Of a DNA stretch of 64,000 nucleotides, positions 22,373-32,784 are shown in pieces. Made by a program: the position numbers and the translations under genes. The notes beneath the pieces were generated by a model. The model did not search any database. It was not told where the DNA came from and saw nothing but the letters and a program-made list of their open reading frames with translations. This DNA comes from Tillus elongatus (lineage: Eukaryota > Arthropoda > Insecta > Coleoptera > Cleridae), in the NCBI GenBank assembly GCA_964006375.1, contig OZ023270.1, forward strand, positions 51,085,120 to 51,149,119, in the 5' to 3' direction. Every line of letters starts with the position of its first letter. Position 1 is the first letter of the stretch.

Positions 22373-22631
22373 CATATGTCTAGAGCGACAATTTTTATAA
22401 AGGATGCATTCTAAATAAAACTGTCGAAAATGATTAACCTTAACTGTCACTATACAAATTTTGCTCAGATCTTGATCTAATTTTTTTTTCAACACCAGCA
22501 TGTCTTCAACCTTTCTTCATTCTAAACTTAACTTCAAACTACAGTCCATCCCTATTTACTACCAAAAAACTTTAAATGTTAAAATTCTTGCAACTATAAT
22601 TTTGACGTGTCAACATGACTTTTTTTACAGG

Positions 22632-22633
<2 letters not shown>
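22369..22633 (+). repeat. Third copy of the 18662-18926 segment
   Basis: Direct-orientation copy of 18662-18926 with the same sequence, running into a much longer (TA)n. It looks like the original continuation of the locus to the right of the palindrome. Confidence 0.9.

Positions 22634-22723
<90 letters not shown>
22634..22723. repeat. (TA)n microsatellite
   Basis: Long TA array. Its left neighbour is the same as that of the short array at the palindrome centre. Confidence 0.95.
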
Positions 22724-22724
<1 letters not shown>

Positions 22725-23034
22725 CCACACTTCCTCCTTTATTTATTAATTCATTTACCTGGGTCTTTTGTTTAGAGGCGGATCTTTTGGGTTTTGTATG
22801 ATGCCCTGCCTGTCTGCCCCACAGGTCGAAAAAATATGCTGCTGTGTTTCTGTCTATGTCCATACCAGAAGCTGAATACGTATTAGAAATATTAGATAAC
22901 ACTTGAGTACAACTAACCGATACCAACAAGTCCGACAACCTATTATAGACCTAACTACCATTATATTACGTGCCAATAGCTCAATGGACTTACGTCTTAG
23001 GCCAAACAAAATTGACATTACAATAGAAGTTTGT
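22724..23034. other. Unassigned
   Basis: Plain sequence with a short open stretch near 22903-23030 that matches no family I know. Confidence 0.3.
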
Positions 23035-23396
23035 ATTTGTTTGTGTGTTTTTCTTTTTTTAACGTCGGTTTTTCGCGACTATGGGCAATCACCGATGCCA
23101 GGGAGCAGTCTCACCTCACTATATCCTCGACATTTTGCCGAACCCTTGCCTTTCTGTAAGAAGGGTAGGGGTCTTTAACGTGCCCAATATCGCATGGAAA
23201 CGGACCCGACGGCTTTACGCCATCCACACCCCGCCCCAAGGGCGAAGGAACGTGCAGATATTTAACTTGCTCAAATACAATGCCACAACCTCGGTTGATC
23301 TTAATGTTACAGTATGTATTGAAAAACTGAAAGGAAACCCCTGGGATCGAACCCAGTAACCCTTCGGTTCGGAGGCACATGAACCACCGAGGCTCT
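23035..23396 (-). repeat. tRNA-derived SINE, copy 1
   Basis: On the minus strand the unit begins GAGCCTCGGTGG. It carries a pol III box A (TGGTTCATGTG, 23376-23386) that fits TRGYNNANNNG and a box B (GGTTCGATCCC, 23343-23353). A roughly 250-bp body follows, and the tail is A-rich (AAAAAAAGAAAAACACACAA, near 23060-23040). The same body recurs at 47521-47845. The box spacing is about that of a tRNA gene, but the sequence between them is too short and mispaired for a functional tRNA. The internal promoter would drive RNA polymerase III; reverse transcriptase would come from a LINE. Confidence 0.85.
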
Positions 23397-23879
23397 CGTT
23401 ATAGTAGAAATGAAGTAATCTACTATCACTCGGGAGGAATGAAAGGGGAAAACACAACGATAATAATTCAAATCGTCACATGATGCAAGTAATATCACTC
23501 AAAACAGTTCGAATTTGCAAAAAATTTAAAGACACTATATACATCCATAACGACTTTGGGGTTACTTTTAAAATTTACCTGAATTGCAAGAAATTTAAAT
23601 TATGGTACTCTCATTAAAAGTTTTGAGTCATATTTCCCCTTTTTAGTTAATACATATACGATTTAATTGTGTTAATATATCTCTTTTAAAATAACAAACT
23701 GTGTTACCACTTTTAGTTTCCGGAATAATAAAAGCGAGGGGCAAGCTTTTCGTACTTCCGTTGTTGTCTGAAAAATCTAAAGCTATATTGATAAAATTTG
23801 AAATTAAAAGAACACCCAGAAGATGCGCTTTTAACCTTAAAGACAAACTATTCACAAAGTTTTAGTTTTAAAGCTGTAT
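23397..23879. other. Unassigned AT-rich DNA
   Basis: No coding signal, repeat or structure recognised. Confidence 0.3.
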
Positions 23880-24202
23880 CATGTTGGGGTTGCCTGTCTG
23901 TGAAAGAAACTGCTAAATGTCATGTATCACTAATGATTAATTAGCTCGTAGTTTAGATTCTTGTATCAGGATATAATATATAAGAGAGCGTGTGACGAGT
24001 TGTCACAGAGTGTGCCATGATTGATGGCATAGTAACTCTGATGTGTGTTGGTTGGTGTGGCCAGATGTGTGAGGTCCATCAATGGACTAATGAAGCGGAA
24101 ATAATCACTATTAGATATTTCAAAAATGTGAGGAATAAAGATATCGGTTACTGTAGTCGACTTCATTTTGACTATTGTTTCATTGAATAAATATTTATTT
24201 CA
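23880..24202 (+). mobile_element. Possible solo LTR
   Basis: About 320 bp from TGTTGGGGTTGCC to TTATTTCA, containing a TATAATATATAAGAG box near 23972 and GAATAAATATT near the end. TGTAT is found on both sides, but only if the repeat starts at CA, so the boundaries are unsure. It could also be unrelated sequence. Confidence 0.25.
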
Positions 24203-24475
24203 TGTATTGTACCAAAAGCCAAATATTTCTGGAAATTTAAAACAAAAAGGCTATGTAACTTTTTACTGTCAACTAAAATAGGGGATTAAAGGAAACGTGT
24301 CCTGAAAATTTCGTTAAAATTATGAAAGGAGAAAATTTGTTTTTTCCCTGCAAAACTGATCCGATCGGGCCGCCTACCGAGCGTATCCACGGTTTTTACA
24401 AAAAAAGGTACCTGCTAAACTATAGACGTGGCAGATAATTTCCATTGTTAACCACTTTGATGATTTTGTTTTAAT
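24203..24475. other. Unassigned
   Basis: No feature recognised. Confidence 0.3.
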
Positions 24476-24549
24476 GAGTGAAGATTGGAAACTGTGATAA
24501 GCACTGATAAGTACAAAGTGGAGAACCCAATTCATCACAATATAGTTTT

Positions 24550-24582
24550 TAGACCAGACGATCGTTAGCATCATCAGAGGGA
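24550..24582 (-). ncRNA. Broken hammerhead (type B)
   Basis: Minus strand has CUGAUGAUGCUAAC followed directly by CGAUCGUC. About 13 bases carrying the stem II 3' half and GAAA are missing, so it cannot fold as a ribozyme. Confidence 0.55.
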
Positions 24583-24598
24583 TAATGAGTTTATTCAT

Positions 24599-24641
24599 CC
24601 CTCTGATGACGCCAGCATTGTTAGCGAAACAATTGTTGGGT
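24599..24641 (+). ncRNA. Candidate hammerhead ribozyme (type B)
   Basis: Plus strand shows CUGAUGA (24603-24609), a stem II hairpin GCCAGC-AUU-GUUAGC with one mismatch, and GAAAC (24626-24630). A two-pair stem III with AAUU loop and a GUU cleavage triplet ending at 24637 follow, and a three-pair stem I (CCU with GGG). All invariant core bases are present. The very short stem III is typical of hammerheads in Penelope-like elements and retrozymes. Confidence 0.65.
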
Positions 24642-24710
24642 CTAAAAATTGTATTGTGATGAATTGGGTTCCCCAAATTGTACTTATGTCAGTCTACTTA
24701 AAAGTTAAAA

Positions 24711-25724
24711 AAAGTAGTTTTTTAAATACAAATTTGTATCTCGTTATGTTGTTTTTGCAAAATATATTACCCATGCTACTTTTATAATGTATCAAAATTA
24801 AAGATTCTAGCTGAAAGGAAACTTCAGTTATTAGAATTAAAATATTTTTATTATATACATTTATTTGCTATTTAACTAACAATTTTTTAAAGAAAATCAT
24901 TATGTTCATTGAAAACTTGCTACCATATCCCATTTGCTACATCCAGACTTCTTTTAACACTTATTTACTATCTAACATTTTTATTATTTTTTTGACAAAA
25001 ACAACTATTTTTAATAAAATCCGCACTTGCTGTGTCCAGACTTTTTTAAGCTGATTAAATATCGTAGCTTTCCATGTAAGATTGCGAAAAGGGTCTACAT
25101 CAAATCAACAAATTTGCTGCAAATAATACTAATACTAATAATAATAATAATAATGTTTATTGTTTAAAATTGTACAATATGCCAACACAAATAAGTCCCA
25201 CCGAGTGCGTCCAAAGATTTACCATTGGTTATATATGGTTTGTCCATTTATGAATTTGTTTACTAAAAAAACACAGTTTTTAGATTTATTTTGTTAAATA
25301 AAAAATATATAACACGTTTACTCTATAATTTAAACTGTTGCCAAAGCATGAGGTCTATTTCAAATATATTTTCCGCAAACATTTTACTTTACAGCTGTTG
25401 AAACAGAACTTTAAGACCTTGTTAAATACAAATTTTGAAATACCTATCTATTGCCCATAACCCACATTCGTTTGGGAATTTTTTGTTGAAAAATAATCAC
25501 ATTTTCAATAGTACAAAGAAACTATAAAATTTTCAAAGTACTTATTGTCCATTTTGCACCAAAAACTTAATCTTCGTCTGTATTATTTAATAGATTTCGT
25601 TAACCACATATACATATTTGATCTTATGCCCATTTTAGATAATTTGACTCCAATAAGAAAAAAAATTAATGCTTATAACTTCCTTTTTTTAGTTAATTTT
25701 CTTAAAAATAATTCACACCCGACT
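24711..25724. other. Unassigned AT-rich DNA with repeat scraps
   Basis: Contains inverted copies of the GCAGCAAG motif near 24916-24955 and 25019-25042, and an (AAT)n run at 25121-25154. No coding sequence seen. Confidence 0.4.
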
Positions 25725-26590
<866 letters not shown>

Positions 26591-27945
26591 CAATCACAGG
26601 GTGGCCCATAAGTCGTTGGTGATACAAATTTTCTTTTTTGTTTAATCAAACACGCCTTATGTTATTGCATTTTTGCATTTTCCATCGAAATATAATGCAT
26701 GTTTGTAAGAAAATAAATTTTGGATGCAGCAAGTGCGTTATGGTAGCGAATTTTGATCAAATGCTTCATATTTGAATAGCTTATTTGCTATTAACCTATA
26801 AGGTTGACCAAGAAACGAGTTTTTCCGGGAACACCTCAAGTTTACTTTTGAAAATTTTTGTACATTTTCACACAATAAAGTTTGTCGTGTTCCTAATTAC
26901 CTATGTATTTAGTTCACTTGTTTGTCGTTTTTTAAGTTGCTTCCATAAATAGTTGGCTATACTTTTGCAGAATACAGGAACATAATTATGTGTTACAACG
27001 AAGCTCATAACGTATCTATCGAGATAGATATCCATTAAGACAAGTTCCTAATGCTAGAACATTTATTGACGTGCATAGGCGTTTGGGGGAAGATGGCTGC
27101 AAAAGTTGGCGCTCCCAGAACTCGTTGCACTGTTGCGAAGGAAGAAGCTATATTGAAAATAGTAGAAAATAATCGGAGAATTAGCATCGCAAGAATAAGT
27201 GTTGCTGTACAAAATGTTAACCGTGGGTCTGTAAAGCAAGTCCTCAAAGAACAACTTCTTCACCCATTTCATTTCAAAAAAATTCACCACCTCTTGGAAC
27301 AGGATTTTTTTTTCTGCGTTTACAATATTGCGAGTGGTTGCAAAATCAAGGGCAAAATTTTCGGTCTTTAATTTTCTTTACGGGTGAAGCTAGTTTTAGT
27401 CAAGATACATAACATGAGTTATTGGAGCGATGAAAACCGTCATCATACGGAATCACCAGATGGAATTTCTATGAATGTGTGGGCAGGTATAATTGACAGT
27501 TATCTAACTGGTCCATTTGGATTGCCCAGTTGATTGGCAGGCGACCTTTGTCGACATTTTTTTGAAAATGAACACTTTATTAGAAGATGTCCCATTTGAT
27601 ATTCTTAGAAGAATGCACTACATGCATGACGGCGCGTCAGCTCACTTTTCTCAAAGGGCAATGGCATTGTTGCAAAGAAATAGAAATAGGTGGACTGGTC
27701 GTGGTGGACCTATACAATGGCCAGCTCGTAGTCCCGGGGTTTCTGAAAAATATACGTATGCCGTAGAAATAAATAGCGAAGGGCATTTATGTAACATAAT
27801 TGTGAGGGATGCTGATAGATTTTGTAATAATCCAAACATATTTCAAAGATGCTGCCAATCATTAACACGAAGACTGGAAATGTGTATTCAAGAACAAGGT
27901 CACAAAATTAAACACCTTCTGTAGAGCCCTTACATTTTTAGTGAA
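26591..27945 (+). pseudogene. Decayed Tc1/mariner transposase
   Basis: The element seems to start at CAGGGTGGCCCATAAGTCG (26597). The DNA-binding half lies at 27051-27290 (VENNRRISIARISVAVQNVNRG). The middle at 27372-27500 survives as FTGEASF and MNVWAGIID in shifted frames. The C-terminal half is at 27517-27924, with MHDGASAHFS (second Asp) and WPARSPG. The first catalytic Asp is Gly, and the third is lost (SPG instead of SPD), with frameshifts between the pieces. It is an inactive relic related to, but distinct from, the element at 1838-3905. Confidence 0.82.
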
Positions 27946-28059
27946 TTATTTTTAAAAAAATTCACCAATGAGGAGATCCCTACTTTTGAATTTTAAAAAA
28001 TTCTTCAAATGCGCGCTAATTAGGCCCCCTAGAACACAAATCCGGGGTCGGTTTCAATT

Positions 28060-28151
<92 letters not shown>

Positions 28152-28646
28152 ACACACCGATAACTTAAAAAGTAATGCGCCGATTTTGACGAAATTCTGT
28201 AAGTACCTTCCTCTTGCAAGTAGCTTGGAAAATTTCGTTAGCCAGGAAAATCGGCCCAGGTTTTCCCGAAAAATTTTGTGTTTTCTTTCTGAAAAAAATG
28301 ATATCTCCGGAAATAACAAAGTAAGGGCAACCAAATTTCGTATTATAAATACCAAAATTTAACTCTCTAAGTTTAAAGAACAAAAAGTTATAAGCAAAAC
28401 GTCAAAGTCGCGATCTGAAACGTCAAAATTGGCAATGTTTAGGCGAAGAATATGAAACAAATACGGATTATGAAAAGAAAATTTGCAGGAAGAGTGTTCT
28501 GCGAATCTTCTTCAACCATCATTGGCCTTCATTTTACTACAATATTTACAGAAAATTCGTTTCAAATAGACCCTTTCTCTGATACTTTGACTGTAGGTTT
28601 AGTTAAGTTTTTGGTTAAGCGTCTATAATTTTTGGCTAATTTTCCA
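27946..28646 (-). repeat. AT-core interspersed repeat, copy 3
   Basis: Inverted relative to copy 1, with (TA)n core. Its right end is cut by the LINE-B insertion at 28647. Confidence 0.75.
28062..28148. repeat. (TA)n microsatellite
   Basis: Core of AT-core repeat copy 3. Confidence 0.95.
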
Positions 28647-29802
28647 AAGCATTCGACCAGGTCTTGCACGCAGCGCTGCTTAATAAACCTCCGGCCTATG
28701 GCCTACCACCAAAACTCTGTATGTGGACAGCAAATTTCCTCTCCAACAGGAGCATATCTGTTGTTGTGGATGGCCATTCCTCTAAACTGTATCCAATTAA
28801 TGCAGGAGTTCCTCAAGGTTCAGCTTTAGCCCCTACTTTGTTTCTTCTCCACATCAATGACCTCCTCTCTAGCACATCCAACCCAGTTCACAGCTACGCG
28901 GACGACAGCACCCTCCATTCAAATATACAATATTCTAACCCTGTCTCTTTAGCCCAATTAGATGAGCATCCAGACTCATGGAGGGTTCTGTCTCCGTGCA
29001 TCTCCAAAAAATATTAGACTGGGGAAGTAGAAATCTTGTACAATTCAACCCCACCAAAACTAAGTCTTGCTGTCTTACTCATAAGAGATACACCAGCCCT
29101 AGACCCATCACAATGAACAACCAAGTTATTCAAAGTAATGAGTCCTTTTCTCTTGTTGGCATTTCTGTGGATCGAAATCTTAATTGGCACCAACATGTCA
29201 CATCAATTGCAGAAGCCGCTGCTAAGAAATTAGGTTTCCTCTTCCGGGCTCGCAAATACTTTTCACCAGCTAATCTCTATACCTTATATACTTCACAAAT
29301 AAGGCCAAACCTCGAATACTGCTCCCAAATCTGGTTTGCCGCTGCCGCTTCTACACTCGCTATCCTGGACTCCATTCAAAAGAGAGCTATACGTCTCATC
29401 GGTGACCCTACCCTCACCCAAAGGCTGCCATCTCTTGCCCACCGACGTGCCGTTGGTGACCTCTCTCTCTTTTATAGATATCTGCACGGGCACTGCTCAG
29501 AGGAGCTTTCCTCCATAGTTCCCCCACCTGCTGCCCCCAACAGATCTACCAGGGGAACAGAGAGAATGCACCCTTTTACTGTCCAGGTTACCAGACATAG
29601 AACATTTTGTTATGCCCGCTCTTTTGTCCCGAGGACTTCCAAGTTCTGGAATTCCTTGCCGGCACATGTTTTTCCTTCTCCTCCGAACATCCAAACCTTC
29701 AAGTCCAGAATTAACAAGCTGCCTCTTTCCTCCTTGTCAACATCCACGGTACGATAGTATTTAGGCTGTAAGCTCTCGTGGTGTGTTGTTGAAATAAAAA
29801 AA
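28647..29802 (+). pseudogene. LINE-B, 5'-truncated copy
   Basis: Jockey/CR1-like reverse transcriptase remnant beginning inside RT at KAFDQVLHAALLN. Motifs in order: PINAGVPQGSALAP, the active site HSYADDSTLH, a frameshift near 28978-29000, then FNPTKTKSC, SLVGISVDRNLNW, SQIRPNLEYCSQIW and a C-terminal region ending at 29757. The 3' end is GTTGAAATAAAAAAATAAAAAAG. Sharp 5' truncation within RT is the usual outcome of target-primed reverse transcription. It is the best LINE-B copy in the window and defines the fragments at 1-95, 9999-10829 and 18410-18700. Confidence 0.9.
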
Positions 29803-30221
29803 TAAAAAAGAACAAATTCGTTAATGCATTTTTGCATTTTTATCGAAATATGCTTGTGAGAAAAAAATCGAGACACAATAAGTGCGTTTTGTTAGCGAAT
29901 TTTCATTAAATCCTTCAAATTTCAATAACAAAATTTGCTATTAACCCAAGATTTGTTGGGTAGGAAACCAACATTTTAAATTTATTTTCGGAAAATGTTT
30001 GTACGTTTTCAAACAATAATTAATTTTGATAACATATTGTACATTGTGTCTACTACATAGGCTATAGCGGTAATCAGATTGATGCCTGCTTGCATTTGCT
30101 ATTAAAAACATTTTTATGACATACAGGGTGTCACAGTGACAAATGGAAAATGGCTTTTCATTTAGACAGACATGTTTCAGATTTTATAGCGACACGTTTT
30201 TTTAGCAAATACAATTCATCA
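29803..30221 (+). repeat. Mariner-related repeat scraps
   Basis: 29810-30060 resembles 26640-26890 (TTTTTGCATTTT, ATCGAAATAT, the GCAGCAAG-type motif as ACACAATAAGTGCG, GCTATTAACC). A mariner-like TACAGGGTGTCACAGTGAC is at 30123-30141. Non-coding. Confidence 0.5.
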
Positions 30222-30298
30222 CAATACAGTTTTTTGACCCGACGATCGTTTCGCTAACAAGCGCCATCAAAGAGATTAATAAAGAGTTTAATTGTTGG
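30222..30298 (-). ncRNA. Decayed hammerhead (type B)
   Basis: Minus strand reads UUUGAUGGCGCUUGUUAGCGAAACGAUCGUCGGGUC. The GAAAC, short stem III and GUC triplet are kept, but CUGAUGA has become UUGAUGG and stem II is weakened. The outer AATTCATCACAATACAG block is shared with 24527-24546. Confidence 0.5.
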
Positions 30299-30329
30299 AC
30301 TTTTTTCTTATTTTAAAGTGTGTTTTTGA

Positions 30330-30641
30330 AGTAGCTTCCTTTTTTTTGTAAACGTAGTCTAATTCTATGATTTAAATAACGACGTACCCTTGCAAAAATG
30401 TTTTTGTCGTTCTTTACTTCCTTAGCAGCAAAAAAATTCTTTCCACAATATCAGTAGGGTTGGAATAAACAACATTTTTAAGTGACCCCATAAAAGGTAG
30501 TCTATGGGTGTGAGGTACGGTGATCGCGCAGGCCGTTTGACGAGTGCATCATTCCTCGACCTATCCATTTCCCCAGGAAAATTAAAATTAAACCATTACC
30601 TAACAGCTAATGTACTCTGGACAGGAGCTCAGTCGTGCGCG
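30330..30641 (-). pseudogene. Mariner transposase C-terminal part (split by element 2)
   Basis: Minus strand encodes the end of a Tc1/mariner catalytic domain: RPARSPYLTPIDYLLWGHLK (third Asp replaced by Tyr) and a downstream helix. The N-terminal part lies at 38665-39390, also minus. Errantivirus-like element 2 sits exactly between, so the two were one relic before insertion. Confidence 0.78.
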
Positions 30642-30983
30642 AGTTATGGTTGCACCACCCGGTATACTACACACACCAAGGCTACTGTCAGCACATATGG
30701 GTACGTTGCGCTACACCGGCTTTTCCGTCGACTCAGCGTCCGGTTGAAGTGCAGCGACATTACCGAGGGGAAATTGATCAGCAATTAATAGTCTATAAAT
30801 ATATGTCGAACATTAATATTCAACAGTTAGTCTTTGCCATCCAGCCTTAATGGTATTAGATTACTCATATGTATTTTATTGTAAATTTTATATTATTTAA
30901 ATTTTAATATATATATCGTTGTACTGTAACTTCAAATAAATAAATTTAACTTTATGAAGTTCAATTGAAGTACAACTCTAAGT
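30642..30983 (+). repeat. 5' LTR of element 2
   Basis: 342 bp from AGTTATGG to CTCTAAGT. Contains GTCTATAAATATAT (30790) as a TATA-like box and CAAATAAATAAA (30935) as a poly(A) signal region. Matches 38323-38664 with no difference seen. Confidence 0.92.
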
Positions 30984-30998
30984 GGCGCAGTCGTTAGT
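30983..30998 (+). promoter_or_regulatory. Primer-binding site, tRNA-Ser type
   Basis: TGGCGCAGTCGTTAG after the LTR, identical to the site of element 1. Confidence 0.8.
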
Positions 30999-31282
30999 AT
31001 GAGTTTAGTGCCCTTTTGACAAAAATCGCAAAAGTCCGCACTTCGATTTTTATCGTTAAAAACTCAGAACCAGCTTCAAAGTCAACAAAGAACAGCATCG
31101 TCCAAGTTGATAAAAATAATTTAAGTAACTTTCAATTAAAAATACAGTGAGTGCGCGAGCGATCATAAGAGAAAATAAGGTTTGATACGGAACTTCTGCC
31201 TACGAAGTTGTCTGCCTTATTCGCTGTATCTTATGATGCTGAAGCAAAGAAGAACAGAAATCGTCTTCATCTTTACATTGGC

Positions 31283-31288
31283 GTAAGT
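31283..31288 (+). promoter_or_regulatory. Candidate splice donor
   Basis: GTAAGT in the leader, placed like the donor of element 1. Could serve a spliced env mRNA. Confidence 0.4.
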
Positions 31289-31414
31289 GCTTTCATTGTT
31301 CCTTTGAATTTCCTTGTCCTACCTTAATCTAAAATCGATTAAAGTTAGAAGCAAATATTACGGGAAATATTAATTAAAATTTTACCCAAATTTAAATTAT
31401 TGATTAATAAATTA

Positions 31415-32755
31415 ATGTCAGACTCTGAAACAGAGACAGTTGACAATTTTAATAATAAAGTAAAAATAAATTTAGCACCTCCCAAACTTATAGTAACAGA
31501 GAAAAATACAATAAGCTCAAATAACAATCAAATTATGGCAAATCAATTACAAAATTATCACATTAATGCTATTCCCGCATACGATGGGGACCAGCATACT
31601 TTAGCTTTATTTATTTCAGCGTGTGAAAATTTTCTCACTTCATTTGTTGATAGAACAAATGATGACAATCCAAATAACCAATGGATGCTTAGAATAGTAA
31701 TAAGTAAATTAGAAGGTAGAGCTAGAACATTGATAGGTAGTAGGGAAGATGCCACAAATTGGCCTCGTATTAAACAATTATTGCAACAATACTTCGGCGA
31801 CCAGAGAGACGAAGACTGTTTAGCTAGGGACCTCTTGCTCTTAAAGCCAGACCCTAGAGAAACCCCATACCAATTCGGTATGAGAATACAGGACTCACGT
31901 AGTCTTTTAGCTTCAAAAGTAAGACTAACAACTGCAAACGAAGCATTTCGTTTAATTAAAAATGAATTTTACGATAAAGTGGCACTGAAAACCTATTTAC
32001 ATGGTTTGAGTGGTCAACTAGGGTTAGCAGTTAGGCTACAAAAACCGACTAATCTAGAACACGCTATGTCGCTTGTTCTGGAAGAAGAGAATTTTCAATA
32101 TGGAGAAAAACAAATGAAATATCTCCACAATCAATCCACAAATTTTAAAAACTCAAATGTACCAAATAAACAACCTCAATACATACAGAATCAGCAAAAT
32201 AATAGAAATAACGTTCCGCATTTTACGCACCCCCGACAATTCCATAACCAACCCACATACAGAAAGCCCTTAAATTTACGTAATCAGCCCCCACAACAGC
32301 TGACACAAAACGTATTCAGACCAAATCCAAATTTCAGACCAAACTATAGGCCAACACCTATGGAGGTATCTGCAAAAAATTCCTCGATACATACACGTCC
32401 CAATCCAAATTTTAGACAACATTTCCAGCCCGAACCTATGGAAACATCATCTAGAAATTTCAATACTCATCCGAGAGGTCCTAACGGGCCTAACGCACAG
32501 TCATCACCTACCCAATTATACCATCAAGAGGTTCAACATGAATTTAAATCAGACAACCCAGTTTATGACGAATCTTATGAAAATTATCCTTCAGAAACAC
32601 ACTCTTATACAATTCCTGAAGATGACGCTCGTTACTTTGACGAAACGAATCATGAAACGTACGAAGAAGAAACTAGACCTGAAGCAGCTTTTGAACAAAC
32701 AGATAACATCGAACAAAATTTTATTCAGGTTATCGAACTAAACAAAAAAATATAG
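31415..32755 (+). CDS. gag: Gag of element 2
   Basis: Capsid polyprotein of about 446 residues starting at ATG 31415 (MSDSETETVDN). Capsid-like helices cover about residues 40-230, with IPAYDGDQHTLALFIS, WPRIKQLLQQYFGDQRDED and EEENFQYGEKQ matching positions in Gag of element 1. The C-terminal third is rich in Asn, Pro and Gln, with repeated RPNPNFR and PMEVS/PMETS segments. There is no zinc knuckle. It ends in CTA AAC AAA AAA ATA TAG; the A7 run at 32744-32750 is a candidate site for -1 slippage into pol, whose frame is open through this point. Confidence 0.9.
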   Translation: MSDSETETVDNFNNKVKINLAPPKLIVTEKNTISSNNNQIMANQLQNYHINAIPAYDGDQHTLALFISACENFLTSFVDRTNDDNPNNQWMLRIVISKLEGRARTLIGSREDATNWPRIKQLLQQYFGDQRDEDCLARDLLLLKPDPRETPYQFGMRIQDSRSLLASKVRLTTANEAFRLIKNEFYDKVALKTYLHGLSGQLGLAVRLQKPTNLEHAMSLVLEEENFQYGEKQMKYLHNQSTNFKNSNVPNKQPQYIQNQQNNRNNVPHFTHPRQFHNQPTYRKPLNLRNQPPQQLTQNVFRPNPNFRPNYRPTPMEVSAKNSSIHTRPNPNFRQHFQPEPMETSSRNFNTHPRGPNGPNAQSSPTQLYHQEVQHEFKSDNPVYDESYENYPSETHSYTIPEDDARYFDETNHETYEEETRPEAAFEQTDNIEQNFIQVIELNKKI

Positions 32756-32784
32756 TACAGATAAATTCTGTAAACCACCCTAAA

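Larger units (their letters stand above)
24476..24710. repeat. Fold-back repeat with hammerhead motifs (type B)
   Basis: Arms GAACCCAATTCATCACAATA...TTTTTAGACC (24518-24555) and their complement (24634-24672) face each other. Each arm encodes hammerhead sequence toward the centre. The left flank, GAAGATTGGAAACTGTGATAA, is shared with 53315-53340. The arrangement resembles inverted terminal repeats of Penelope-like elements, which are known to carry hammerheads. Confidence 0.65.

Noticed and set aside
23376..23396. A tRNA gene at the box A/box B region
   Set aside because: Only the two pol III boxes fit; arms do not pair as a cloverleaf and the body continues as a repeat shared with 47521-47845, so it is a SINE head.
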